In this document: positions 11,255 through 22,940 of the stretch, in pieces
Layout: every line of letters begins with the position of its first letter
Position numbering within the stretch: the stretch's first letter is position 1
Source of the DNA: Nelumbo lutea
Taxonomy: Eukaryota > Streptophyta > Magnoliopsida > Proteales > Nelumbonaceae
Assembly: GCA_022828595.1 (NCBI GenBank)
Contig: JAKGHH010000002.1
Coordinates: 81,006,383-81,070,382, forward strand
Direction: 5' to 3'
DNA: 64,000 bases
Program-made: the position numbers and the translations under genes
The notes under the pieces: model-generated
The model's database searches: none
What the model saw: only the letters and a program-made list of their open reading frames with translations
Told to the model about the DNA's origin: nothing

Positions 11255-14081
11255 CCTGCCTACCTGGAATCTAAGAAAGGTAATTTCGAAACTTGTGTTA
11301 TAGAAACCAATTTATTGGTAGCTTCTGTGTCCTGGTGTATTGACTCCAGGGGTTCAACTTATGCGTGTAACTCACTACACGTGTTCAAGGTAAGCAGAAG
11401 GCTGAGTGAAGGAGAAGTTACACTCTACTTGGGGACTACTGCAATTGTTGTAGCTGCGACAATAGGAACCGTGGAGTTAATTTTTAGAGAAGGAATAATT
11501 GTACTGAAAGATTGTCTTTATGTACAAGATTTAAGGAGAAATTTGATTTCTGTTTCAAAACTGTGTGCAGATGGTTATTCTGTCTTCTTTAGTAATACGA
11601 TTACTATTAAAAGAAATAACAGATTCATCGCATACGGAGAACTGGAGAACGGTCTCTATGTTCTACATCCTTCTCTAGAAACTAACATAACCAAAACTAC
11701 GTCGGCTGTAATCCCCAAGAAGAGAGTCTATGATACAGTTAATCCCAAGTGTTTGTAGCATTACCGACTTGGCCACATCGGTGTTGACCGAATCACAAGG
11801 TTGGTAAAGGATGGTCCTTTGGATTTTCTAATTGTAGAAGATCTTCCCACCTGTGAGCCTTGCCTACGAGGCAAGATGACCAAACGGCCATTTAATGGTA
11901 AGCCTGAAAGATGTACAAGCACACATGACCTAATACATACTGATGTATGTGGTCCCCTGAGTGTTAGGACATGAAATCAACACGTGTATTTCATCACTTC
12001 ACAGATGATTTCTCACGATATGGTTATGTGTACCTAATGAAACACAAGTCTGAATCCTTTGAAAAGTTCAAAGAGTTTAGACAGGAGGTCAAGAAACAGT
12101 TGGGGAGAGAAATTAAAGCCCTTCAATCTGATCGAGGTGGCGAGTATCTCTCTGACGAATTCAGGGACTATTTATAGGACAGTGAGATAATATCACAATT
12201 AGCTCCTCCTGCTACACCACAACTTAATGGTGTTTCAAAGAGGAGGAATAGGGCCTTGTTGGATATGGTCTGGTCACTTCTCATACACTTAGAGTTACCC
12301 ACATCCTTTTGGGGTTACGCATTAGACACTGCAATTTACGTGTTGAATCGGGTTCCAACCAAATCAATTCTGAACACACCATATGAGCTTTAGACCAGAA
12401 AGAAACCAAGTGTCAGACACTTGAAGATTTGGGGTTGTCCAGTACACGTTAAAAGAATGAGTGCAGACAAGTTGGAATCCAAGACCAGCCGTTGCCTATT
12501 TGTACGCTACCCAAAAGGCTCTGTAGGTTACCTTTTCTATGACCCAAGTGAGCAGAAAGTGTTCTGCAGTCGAAATGCCCAATTCTTGAACACCCATCGT
12601 CAGGAAATTGTTCTTGATGAGGAGAGCTCAGGAGTAGTGGGAGATGTCCCACAAGTTCCAGGTAGTGATCAACCTAGAAGATCCACTCGAGTATCCAGGC
12701 CACCAGTCCGTTATGGTTATGACCAGGATAGTTACCTGGTGGAAACCTTGACTAGTGAGGAGGATCCCGTGACTTACACGGAAGTTATGTTAGACATAGA
12801 TTCCCAGAAGTGGGTGGTGGCCATGAGAGCAGAGATGGACTCAATGAAGACCAATGGAGTCTGAACTCTAGTAGATCCGACCTCCGGGGTAAAAGCAATC
12901 GGTTGCACTCAGAAAGAGGGCATCGATTATGAAGAAACCTTTTCGCCTGTGGCCATGCTTAAATCCATTAGGATCCTGCTAGCTGTAGCAGCCTACCATG
13001 ATTATGAGATTTGGCAGATGGATGTCAAAACTGCATTCTTGAATGGAGATCTTACTAAAGATATCTATATGCAGCAACCGTAAGGCTTCATAGCTGTGGG
13101 TCAGGAAAACATGGTATGTAAACTCAATAGATCCATTTATGGACTTAAGCAAGCTTCTAGAAGTTGGGATATCCGTTTTGACTCTGATGTCAAATTGTTT
13201 GACTTCGAGCAGAATCCGGATGAACCCTGTGTTTACAGGAAGTACTGTGGAGATAAGGTTACCTTCTTGGTTCTGTATGTAGATGACATTCTACTCATTG
13301 GGAATGACGTAGGAATGTTGACTATGGTGAAAGTATGGCTTTCACTGCAATTCTCCATGAAAGATCTTGGAGAAGCCTCCTATATACTGGGTCTTCGACT
13401 CTATAGAAATAGATCAAAGCGGATAATAGGATTATCCCAATCTGCCTACATTGGCAAAATAGTCAAAAGATACAGCATGAAAAACTCCAAGAAAGGAAAT
13501 GTTCCTTTCAGGCACGGAGTCACTCTCTCCAACAAGATGTCTCCCAAGACTTCTGAGGAGATTGATGGCATGAAAGGCATTCCCTATGCCTCTGCCGTAG
13601 GACGCATCATGTATGCCATGTTGTGCACTCGTCCTGACATTTCTCAGGCAGTGAGTGTAGTAAGCAAATTTTAGGCCAACCCAGGGCAGGAGCACTGAAC
13701 TACTGTGAAAAACATACATAAGTACCAATTTTCAGTCGGATTCAGATGATAGAATGTCTACATCTGGATATGTTTTCACGATAGGATCGTGTGCTATTAC
13801 TTGAATGTCAGCAAATAGGGGACCTAAGTAGCAAATTAAAAGTCCACAACTGAAGCCAAACACATTGCCGTAAGTGAGGCTGCCTTATGAATGAAAGTAT
13901 TCATTCCTGAATTTGGAATTCAGCTATCACATTCTACTGTTGTGTGACAACAAGAGGGTGATGTTGAGAGGTAGCAATAGTGGAAAATGTAGTAGACCCA
14001 TTGACAAAGCCACTATCACAGAAAGTGTTTGAGAAACACGTGGAAAGCATGAGACTCCGCCTAGTACCTGATTGGACCTAA
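11255..14081 (+). pseudogene. pol: E2 pol, degenerate
   Basis: Protease reads WCIDSRGST. The gag frame continues to a TGG-to-TAG stop at 11756. A CGA-to-TGA stop and a 1-base deletion follow near 11965-11990. Further stops fall near 12175, 12393, 13081 (CAA to TAA) and 13672 (CAG to TAG). About 78-86 bp are missing after 12900, removing the [12 protein letters not shown] segment at the start of reverse transcriptase. [11 protein letters not shown] is intact near 13277. RNase H (13675-14081) carries the family-wide damage. The final stop is at 14079-14081, directly before the polypurine tract. Confidence 0.9.
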
Positions 14082-14095
14082 GTGCAAGTGGGAGC
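14082..14095 (+). other. E2 polypurine tract
   Basis: GTGCAAGTGGGAGC lies immediately before the 3' LTR start TGTTAGACAG. The same string precedes or faces the LTRs of E1, E4, E5 and E6. It would prime plus-strand DNA synthesis. Confidence 0.85.
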
Positions 14096-16037
14096 TGTTA
14101 GACAGTTTTGCATGCCCTTAGCTTCAATCAAAATGATGTACTTTATGAGTTTATTGTAAATGAATAAAAGTGCATATTTGATTCATGTTACCTTGGTATG
14201 TTTCTATGTAATACCTTTAAACTGGACATTTAATGAGACTCGTGTTAGTTTAGAATGTTCACAGCCAGTGGGTCGGTCTGGGGAGACCTATCCTGACAAG
14301 GATGACACTGTGGTGCCACCAAGTTGGTTGGGGTGGCATGTCTCAGCTACCGGGGGTGAGACCCTAAGCACATACAGTGTAGGATTAATTGAATCTTTGA
14401 ACCGGACCAGATTTCCAATATTGCCCTGGACCTTGGAGATTGATGAGCAAAACTGGAAAGTTACACCCGACCCCTAGACTCGATTATGATACTGCACTAG
14501 GTGTCGGATTGGGCTATCTTTGATGTACCAATCAGTGTGATCCTTAGCGGGGGTCAAAACCTGGGTATGTTGGGATAGTCTGAGAATTCATCTGAGTGGG
14601 TGATCATAGTGACAGGATCAGCCACTTTGTCGGACAAAGGTAATGATTGGGGATGCATTCTCACTGATGGAAACCAAGACTGCCGGTAGTCGATTTCAAT
14701 CATTGAGATTTGTTTTGCAAAATATAATTTATATGAGATATAAAAGTATATACATTATGGTTTCGAAATGATTTGCAAAAGGTTTTAATTCCCAGGATCC
14801 ATATAAGCAGAGAGTGCAACACTATTCCTTGTAGCCGAGGGAGACGTCCTCTCTTGTCGGGCAGTGTATGATCATTATGGGCTGAGAGGTTAAGTGTAAG
14901 ACCATTGAGGATAATACCTGATGGGCTAATCTTGCATCTGCCCACAGTCCCTGGGTTTTACAAGGTGGCTTGGCCCAGGGACCACTTAGCGTAAGTGTTG
15001 GGCCCATAGTGCCCATTTGATGGGTTTCAGGGGATGCACTGTCCATAATAGTGTATAATAGTGTATTCGGCCAGGTCTTGTAGCAATGGCTGGGCTGAAT
15101 CCATGTGGCTGATGTGTAGATCAATGTTTGGGTCCCATGCCATACAAGGGAGCCCAACTGGGCAGCAGTTTGGAAGGCTAAATGAATACATAAACTTAAA
15201 TGGGCCCTAAGCCCATTTCGAACTGTTGTAATTTGATTAGTCACTTAAGGGGCAAATTCTGTGATGGATCAGCTGATAGGATTGGACCCAGACCCTATCC
15301 ACTTAGAGAGTCCAAGATCTAAATGAGATTTAGATCTGGAAACCTCCAAATTAGATTAGGAGATGGTTGATCTAATATGCAGATAAGATAAGGGTTATCC
15401 CTTATCACTTAAAGGGACTTCTAATCCAAATATGATTTGGGTTAGCAACTCCTATTGGGATTAGGAGCTAGTCCCTTTGAGTCTATAAAAGGAAGAGGGG
15501 GCGGCAGCCTTTAGACATGCAAGCTACATACTCTTGTCTTCAAAGCTGAGATTACAAGAAGAGGGAATTCTACACCCTGCAAATACTCTGTTGCCGCCTC
15601 CTTCCTGCTAGTTTGATCTCCACTTCTTGGGAGAAATCAAGATTTGATCTTGATACCAATCTTTTTGAGAAAAGATTGGTTGGAGTTGTATTGCCAAGCC
15701 ATCCAGTTGATTCTTGCGAAGGGTCAAGTTCTTTTGGAAGAACACTGCTGATTTTGCTCCACCTACATTGCGTCATCTTCAGTGGGAGCAGATTTTGGAT
15801 CCTTCCTTGGGCGTGAACACCTCCATTGGGAGATACTACTTCTCTGTATCAGGTATTATCCCTCCCTACTCCTTTAGGTTCAGATCTGGTTTAGTTTATG
15901 GTTCAAGAATGATCCTTGAAAATATGATTTTCTAAATGGGGAATTCGATTCCCAGTTGAAGAGAGAGAAAAGTTTTTGAAATTCGCCCCTTATTCCGCAA
16001 TCTTTGGGCGTCCATGTGATGGATTTCATATCCCTTC
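14096..16037 (+). repeat. E2 3' LTR (~1.94 kb)
   Basis: It starts TGTTAGACAG and ends ...CATATCCCTTC; the expected final A is replaced by T at the junction with the gypsy stub. A TATA box (15484-15490) lies ~1.39 kb into the LTR, so U3 is very long. An AATAAA-like site (AATGAATAAAAG, about 14159-14170) occurs near the start. Confidence 0.92.
15484..15490 (+). promoter_or_regulatory. E2 LTR TATA box
   Basis: TATAAAA falls in the context GAGTCTATAAAAGGAAGAGG. The same context occurs on the minus strand in both E6 LTRs (35888-35894 and 42594-42600), which supports it as the family promoter. In E5 the corresponding site is TTTTATTTTAAC. Confidence 0.7.
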
Positions 16038-16109
16038 TGGTTCCTATTTTAATTTTGTTTTGAGTTTTGTCTTGCCGGATGATGGGCAAAGTTTAAGTGT
16101 AGGGGGATT
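16038..16109 (+). mobile_element. Stub of gypsy-type internal 3' end with polypurine tract
   Basis: A short non-E sequence ends AGTGTAGGGGGATT immediately before the R1 LTR. This purine-rich end fits the plus-strand primer of a Ty3/gypsy element, so R1 is probably a 3' LTR with only ~70 bp of internal sequence left. Confidence 0.6.
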
Positions 16110-17577
16110 TGATGAGAATAGAATTTATCATATTTTTATCTCCAAACATTATGCCTTTCATACTGAATTAGTACTTAATTAGACTCATATTTGTTGTATT
16201 TCAGTTCAGGGCATGAACGAAGGCATTAGAAGCAAAGAAAGGCAAATCGGACGATTTTTCACAATTTCGGCATCATTCAGTAATTTGGGCCTAACTCGCG
16301 TACCCGAACTCCGATTGGGCTGATTCAAGACCCACTGGAAAGATAAGAGAAAAAGCCACAACTTTTGTGATTTTGGCTTTTGTAGATTCAGCCTGCATCA
16401 AAGAAGTCAAATCAGGGCCCGAAGTCGGGGAAAATTTGTAGGAAGGCCCAATCCATAGCTGAAGCCCAACTTGCAGAAAAGCCTAGCAGCAGCCCAATTC
16501 GCAGAGGAGGTCTAATACGAATTCAAGAACAAGAAACTGAGAAGAGTCCTTCCAGATCTAAATTCTTGATGTAATCTTGGAAAGATAAGGGATTGAATTC
16601 ACTAGATAAAGAGATAAGAGTAGGATTAGACTAGGACTTTCTATTCTTGCAAGATAAACTTCAAGAGGAAGTAGGAGACCACCCCCTCCCCTTTAAGCTA
16701 TATAAAGAGGGTGGGGGGGGACTAGCTTTAGGCATCACTCAATCTCTAGATTGAATCAAGAAGCAAAGGAACAATCAATCAAGAAAGGAGAAAACAAATC
16801 AAGAAACTTGGGAAAGGTGATCAAGAATTCAATAAACCTCAAGAAGAAGGTGGCGGCAAGAAGAGGAGATCTCAGCACCATGGGTGAATTCATGTGTTCC
16901 TTCTTTCCCTTTGTTTGTTTTAATTCTTTTGTCATGAACTGATTTGTTTCTTGTTAGGGCTGTGGAAAGCCTAACCAGGTTAATGAATATATTTTTATCT
17001 TTATGATTTATCCAAGATTGTGATTTCCATATAGTCTATGAATTATTGTGCTTAATGCAATTAAGAGCTTGGCCACCTCAGTTATGTGAATGAATTAAGG
17101 GAGGAATTCACATAATCGATTGAATAGTTCATAGTGTGAATTGAATGGTATATAGAGATATATATACATGATTCATCTGAATTTAATGGTTTTCCTTGGA
17201 TTTAATGCACTTCCATCTTGAGAGCTCTACTCGAGAGATCGAAGGGTTACCTGATGGGCGTAATTTTAGTATATCTTGAGAGAGAATATTAAATAAAATT
17301 GGAAAGACCTCAGCTTATGGGAATGACAAGTAATCTTGGTTAATGGAATCCATTAATATTCATTACATTGATTAGGTGGACCAAAAGCCCTAGCGATTTC
17401 ATCCATTGCATATTCAGTTAGTGATCACCCTTGCTTCTATTTTCTTTTTCTACTTTTTATTTTCAGTAGTTCTTGCTCAAATCCATTAATACTTATTTTG
17501 TTAAATCTCTGTGGGAACGGTACTTTTATACTACTTGATAACTAGTACACTTGCTAGGGTTATATTTATAGCCATCA
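16110..17577 (+). repeat. R1: gypsy-type LTR (1468 bp)
   Basis: It begins TGATGAGAATAGAATTTATC and ends TATAGCCATCA. It is homologous on the opposite strand to R2, R3 and R4. A shared segment near 16300-16370 contains the ACTCCGATTGGGCTGATTCA block. A TATA (16699-16707) sits in the loop of a C-tract/G-tract inverted repeat. The conserved end block GTGGGAAC...CACTTGCTAG resembles the 3' parts of many plant gypsy LTRs. There is no coding capacity. Confidence 0.8.
16680..16722 (+). promoter_or_regulatory. R1 TATA box within C/G-tract inverted repeat
   Basis: CACCCCCTCCCCTTT is followed by AAGCTATAT and AAAGAGGGTGGGGG, so the TATA lies in the loop or on the edge of a stem. The arrangement recurs on the minus strand in R2 (around 25240-25300) and R4 (around 48131-48170). 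Confidence 0.55.
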
Positions 17578-18572
17578 ATCAGCCACATGGGTTCGGCCCA
17601 GCCTTCATTACAAGGCCTATCTGAATTTACTAGAGAGTCCAGTGAACCCCCTGAGCCCATCACATGGACTCTATGGGCCCAACACTTACACTAAGTGGTC
17701 CCTGGGCCAAGCCATCTTATAAAAACCCAGGGACTATGGGTAGATGCAAGATTAGCCCATCAGGTGTAACCCCAAATGGCCTTACACTTAACCTCTCAGC
17801 CCATAATGATCAAACACTGCCCGACAAGAGAGGACCTCTCCCTCAGTTGCAAGGAACAGTGTTGCACTCTCTACTCATATGGTTCCCGAGAATTGAAACC
17901 ATTTGCAAACATTTTGAAACTGTATATATCTATATATCTTAGATATAAATTTTGCAAAAGAAAATTCCAATGATTGAAATCAATTGCTGGCAGTTTGGTT
18001 TCCCTTAGTGGGAGTGCATCCCCGATCATTACCTTTGTTCGACAAAGGGGCTGATCCTGTCACTATGATCACCCACTTAGATGAATTCTTAGACTGTCCC
18101 AACATACCCAGGTTTGGACCCCCGCTAAGGATCTCACTGATTGGCATATTGCAGACAACCCAATCTGACACCTAGTGCAGTATCACAATCGAGTTTAGGG
18201 GTTAGGTGTAACTTTTCAGTTTTGCCCATCAATTACCAAGGACCAAGGCAATATTGGAAATCTGGTCTGGTTCAAAGATTCAAATAATCCCAGACTGCAT
18301 GTGCTTTGGGTCTCACCCTGGTGGCTGAGACAGGCCACCCCAACACTTGGCAGCACACCGGTGTCAGCCTTGACAGTATAAATCTCCCCAGACTTATCCA
18401 ACGGCAGTGAACATTCTAAATTAACACAAGTCTCATTAAGTGTCCAGTTTAAGGGTCTTACACAAAAACATACCACACAACATGAATCAAACATGCACTT
18501 TATTCATTTACACTAAATGTCAAAAGTACATCAAAACTGATTGGAGCTAAGGGCATATAAAATTATCTAACA
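17578..18572 (-). repeat. E3 3' LTR, partial
   Basis: This is the inner ~1 kb of an E LTR on the minus strand, ending in the complement of TGTTAGATAA at 18572. Its outer part is lost at the junction with R1 (both sides share ATCA). A palindrome copy (CCTTTGTTCGACAAAGG) is near 18031-18047. Confidence 0.87.
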
Positions 18573-20205
18573 GCTCCCACCTGAGCGATGTTAGGGCGAG
18601 TGCACAGCATGGCATACATGATGCTCCCCACGGATGAGGTACAGGGAACATTTTTCATGCCCTCAATCTCCTCAGAAGTCTTGGGAGACATCTTCTTGGA
18701 GAAAATGACTCTATGCCTGAAAGGAACATTTCTTTTCTTGGAGTTCTCTATTCTATACCTTTTGACAATTTTGTTAATGTAAGCAGCATGGGATAATCCA
18801 ATTATCTAATTCGATCTATCTCTATAGAGTCGAAGACCTAGTATATAGAAAGCTTCTCCAAGATCTTTCATGGAGAATTGCTGTGAAAGCCACACCTTGA
18901 CCAAAGTCAACATTCCTACATCATTCCTAATGAGTAGGATATCATCCACATACAACACCAAGAAGGTGACCTTATCCCCACTGGGCTTCTTGTAAACAAA
19001 GGACTCATCCGGATTCTGCTCAAAGTCAAATGATTTGAGTGCAGAGTCAAAACGGATGTTCCAACTCTTAGAAGCTTGCTTAAGTCCATACATGGATCTA
19101 TTAAGTTTACATACCATGTGTTCTTGACCAGCAACAATGAAGCCTTGCGGCTACTGCATGTAGATATCTTCACTAAGATCTTCATTCAGGAATGCGGTTT
19201 TGATATCCATCTACCAAATCTCGTAGCCATGGTATGCTGCTACAGCTAGCAGGATCCTAATGGATTTTAAGCATGGTCACGGGTGAAAATGTTTCCTCAT
19301 AGTCGATGACTTCTTTCTGAGTATACCCTTTTGCCACGAAATGAGCTTTGAAGATCTCAACCTTGCCATCGGGGCCCTTCTTCCTCTTATAGATCTATTT
19401 GCAACCAATTGCCTTTACCTCAGAGGGTGGATCTACTAAAGTCCAGCTCCATTGGCCTCCATTGAGTCCATCTCGGCTCTCATGGCCTCCACCCACTTCT
19501 AGGAATCTATGTCCAACATAGCTTCCGTGTAAGTCATGGGATTTTCCTTACTAGTCAAGGTTTCCACCAGGTAACTATCCTGGTCATAACCATAACGGAC
19601 TGGTGACCTGGATACCCGAGTGGATTTTCTAGGTTGGTCACTACTTGGAACTTGTGGGACATCTCCCACTGCTCCTGAGTTCTCCTCATCAAGAACTATT
19701 TCCTAACGATGGGTGTCCAAGACATAATCGACCTCTAAGAATTGGGCGTTTCAACTACAGAACACTTTCCGCTCACTTGGGTCATAGAATAGATAACCCA
19801 CCGAATCCTTTGGGTAGCCTACAAATAGGTAACGACTGGTCTTGGATTTCAATTTCTCCGCACTCGTTCTTTTAGTGTGCACAGGACAACCCCAAATCTT
19901 CAAGTGTCTGACACATGGTTTCTTTTCAGTCCAAAGTTCATATGGAGTATTCGGAACCGATTTGTTTGGAACCCATTTCAGCACGTAGATTGCAGTCTCT
20001 AATGCATATCCCTAAAAGGATGTGGGTAATTCCGAGCATGTGAGAAGTGACCGGACCATGTCTAACATTGTCCTATTCCTCCTCTCTAAAACACCGTTAA
20101 GCTGTGGTGTTGCAGGAGGAGCTAAATGTGATATTATCCCATTGGCCTTCAAGTAGTCATTGAATTCACCAGAGAGATACTCACCACCTTGATCTGATTG
20201 AGGTT
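18573..20205 (-). pseudogene. pol: E3 pol fragment (integrase tail and reverse transcriptase)
   Basis: The complement of GTGGGAGC (18573-18580) is joined directly to the end of reverse transcriptase (PDIAQ region), so the whole RNase H is deleted. Reverse transcriptase at 18806-19117 keeps [12 protein letters not shown]. An integrase tail piece lies at 19751-19984. The fragment stops near 20205 inside the integrase catalytic region (DQGGEYLSGE). Several stops and frameshifts are present. Confidence 0.88.
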
Positions 20206-20422
20206 TGCAGCCAGGATTTATGTGAGTAGAGAGTGCAGCATTGTACCTTGCAGCCGAGGGGGAGGTCCTCTCTTGTCGGGCAATGTTTGATCATTATGGG
20301 CTGAGAGATTAAGTGTAAGACCATTGAGAGTAATACCTAATGGGCTAATCTTGCATCTGCCCACATTCCTTTAGTTTTCATAAGGTGGCTGAACCTAAGG
20401 ACCATTTAGTGTAAATGTTGGG

Positions 20423-20427
20423 CCCAT
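20423..20427. repeat. R3 target-site duplication, left
   Basis: CCCAT here is repeated at 21971-21975 on the other side of R3. Confidence 0.85.
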
Positions 20428-21970
20428 TGGTGGGTGTCAGATCCAACCAAAGATAAAAGTCTTGCTCCAATTAAATAATTTGTAGATAGTGATGAGCAAG
20501 GGTGTCTCCATAGGGATTGGGTGGATTTATTTCCAAGTGAACGAAGTAGGGGGTTGTGAAGATAAGAAAATAAGATGAAATAAAGAAAATAACAGAAAGC
20601 AAGGATCAAATCGATGGGAGATAGATTTCGGTTGAAGGGACAAGTTCAAATTTGATTCTTATCATTGATCTTCGATGCAAAGATAAATTCACATGTTTAC
20701 GAATAAATTGGTTATAGCCATTAATAAGCTCTAACAACCAGCCTCTACTCATATTATTCGACAACCAAAACAAGCTCTTTGGTTGCTTCTCTTATTAATA
20801 GACATTCCTAAACAAGCTCTTAGGATTTAATCTATTAATAGTATTAAGAGGGGAGGGACCCAATTCTAGTTAGCGATCTCACAAGCTCAGACCGTTTGAA
20901 TCAGATCATACATTTTCCTAGCATAGATCGAAAACATTTTTGCAATCAATTTCTATTAGTTGCCACCATGATCAAACCTACCAATCATATACAAAACTAG
21001 AGGTTCAATCGGCCATAGATTATTCTCATTGAATGAGCAAGGGCGCCTTCTTGCTTAATCAATAAAAATAATCTTCACAGTTAATTGCAGAAAACATATG
21101 AATACCCATAAACAATGAACTGAAATAAAAATCAATTAAATCTCATAATGTTTATAGAATCAAAGCTTCCCTAACCCTTCAACCAGAAATTAAAACCTTA
21201 CAAACAATTCATGATGAAATTGCAGCTTCCAGATGAAAGGGGACGAACTCTGCTTCTTCCTCCTTGGTTGCTGATTGCTCTCTTCGAAGGCTGAAGCTCT
21301 CTTGGAGGATTTGATGATGCCCTTGCTAGTCTGCCCCCCTTTTTATAGCATTAGGAGGGAGCTGTCTCCTGCTCCTCTAAGGAGTTCTTTATCCTTTGGG
21401 AGATCAGTTCTCTAATAGATAATTCTTAGATTAGATCTAGTCTATCGTTATCTCTTAACTAGTAATCATAATCTCTTTTATCTTTCTAGAAATACAATAG
21501 GAAATTGAATCTGGTAGGACTCTTTGATGTTTTTTATTCTTGTATTTGTATTGGGCTTCTTTAACGAATTGGGCCGCTGCAAGGCTTCTCTGCGAATTGG
21601 GATTCAGTTGCGAAGTAGGTTTCAACTGCGAACTGGGCTTCTCTACGAATTTTCTTAGAATTCGGTCCCGATTTTGACCTTGATGCATTCCGAATCTATC
21701 AAAACTCAAAACACGAAAGTTGTATATTTTTTCCTTATCTTTCCAATGCATCTTGAATCTTATCAATCGGAGTCCGGATGTGAGAGTTATTCCCAAATTA
21801 CTCGCAGTGCCAAAACTATGTAAAATTACCCGATTCGCCTTGTTTTTCCCCGAATACATTCTTTCATGCCCTAAATCAAAATACAAGAATAGTGACTCCA
21901 ATTAGGTACTAATTAAGTATAAAATAATGAATATTGAGGTATAAAAATATGATAATTTTTATTCTCATCA
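20428..21970 (-). repeat. R3: gypsy-type solo LTR (1543 bp)
   Basis: On the minus strand it begins TGATGAGAATAAAAATTATC and ends CACCCACCA. It is flanked by the 5-bp duplication CCCAT, with no internal domain, so it is a solo LTR formed by LTR-LTR recombination. It is related to R1, R2 and R4 (the ACTCCGATT block near 21760) but differs in its last third. It lies within the first E4 LTR. Confidence 0.85.
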
Positions 21971-21975
21971 CCCAT
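21971..21975. repeat. R3 target-site duplication, right
   Basis: CCCAT, identical to 20423-20427. The flanks joined here rebuild the E LTR reading seen at 23870-23890. Confidence 0.85.
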
Positions 21976-22348
21976 TAAGAGGCCATGGTGATGGACTCAG
22001 GGGTTCACTGTCTCCTATAGTGGATTCGCCAGACCTTATAACAAAGGATGGGTTGAACCCATGTGGCTGATGGGTAGATCAATGTTTGGTTCCCACACCA
22101 TACAAAGAGAGGCAACTGGGAAGCAGGTTAAGGGCTAAGTGAGCATATAAGTTTAATGGGCCTAAAGCCCAATTCGAACTGGGCTTAAATTAGTTAATTA
22201 AAAGGAGGCAAGATCTGATTTATAATCTGATTAGGATTAGCTGAAAGGATAATATAAGCCTTATCCATTTAAGAGTCCAGATCCAAATATCGTATTTGGA
22301 TCAAGAAACTCTCTCCTAATTAGATTGGGAGGCTGATCCAAAGAAGAC

Positions 22349-22356
22349 TATAAATA
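22349..22356 (+). promoter_or_regulatory. E4 first LTR TATA box
   Basis: TATAAATA lies ~450 bp before the LTR end. The second E4 LTR has TATAAAT at 24313-24319 in the same place. Confidence 0.6.
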
Positions 22357-22798
22357 GGGGCGAATTCCTTAGTTTTAACACACAACAACCTGTAGAAAGG
22401 TTGTTGATATTGTTTCTTGGTTGAAGAATCAATCTGAAGCCGTGCTCACCAGCCCCTGTTCAATTCTTCCTGAAGAATCTTGGTTCTTGCTGAAGAGCCA
22501 TCCTACTGATCCTACTTCTTCACACACTATGTCATCTTCATTGGAAGTGAGTTTTGCTCTTCTCCATGGGGGTGAACACCTTCATTGGGAGTTATTATTA
22601 CTTCATATCAGGTATATATCTCTGCTCTTTTTTGGTTTCAAATCTGATATGGTTTTTGGTTCAAGATTGATCCTTGAAAATGTAGTGTTCTAAAATAGGA
22701 AATGTGATTCCCAAATGGGAGAGAAAAGAAATTTTTGAAATTTCTCCCAACCTTTCTTCAGGGTTCGGCCATCCATATGATGGGTCTCCATCCCTTCA

Positions 22799-22940
22799 AC
22801 ATCCTGATTCAAAATGTAGCATCAGCGGAGAATGTAGTAGACCCATTGAGTAAGCCACTTACACAGTAAGTGTTTGAGAAACACATGAAATGTATGGCAC
22901 TCCGGCTTGTACCCGATTGTACTTAAGTGCAAGTGGGAGC
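22799..22940 (+). pseudogene. E4 internal remnant: last codons of pol plus polypurine tract
   Basis: Only ~140 bp of internal region lie between two E4 LTRs. It reads VASAENVVDPLSKPLTQ, a stop, then VFEKH and so on, the terminal RNase H motif. The tract AAGTGCAAGTGGGAGC follows. The primer site, gag and nearly all of pol are deleted. Confidence 0.85.

Larger units (their letters stand above)
8935..16037 (+). mobile_element. Element E2: Ty1/copia retrotransposon, plus strand, 5' truncated
   Basis: E2 lacks its 5' LTR, primer site and the first ~230 bp of leader. The rest is present: leader, gag, pol, polypurine tract (14082-14095, ending GTGGGAGC) and 3' LTR. Its truncated end abuts the truncated 5' LTR of E1, so the two copies lie head to head. 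At the right end it stops at CCCTTC just before a gypsy remnant (16038). Stops are mostly CAG or TGG changed to TAG. Confidence 0.92.
20206..22798 (+). repeat. E4 first LTR, partial, interrupted by R3
   Basis: E-family LTR sequence at ~20213-20427 and 21971-22798 becomes continuous when R3 is removed. It ends CATCCCTTCA at 22798. It is a divergent subfamily, visibly different from E1, E2, E5 and E6. The start of the LTR is missing; the left junction is with the E3 integrase fragment. A TATAAATA box is at 22349-22356. Confidence 0.85.

Noticed and set aside
16110..17577. Helitron or other DNA transposon
   Set aside because: TG...CA ends, 5-bp duplications around the relatives R2 and R3, and a polypurine stub point to an LTR.
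21455..21901. 148-codon minus-strand ORF
   Set aside because: It lies wholly inside solo LTR R3; related LTRs do not keep the frame.
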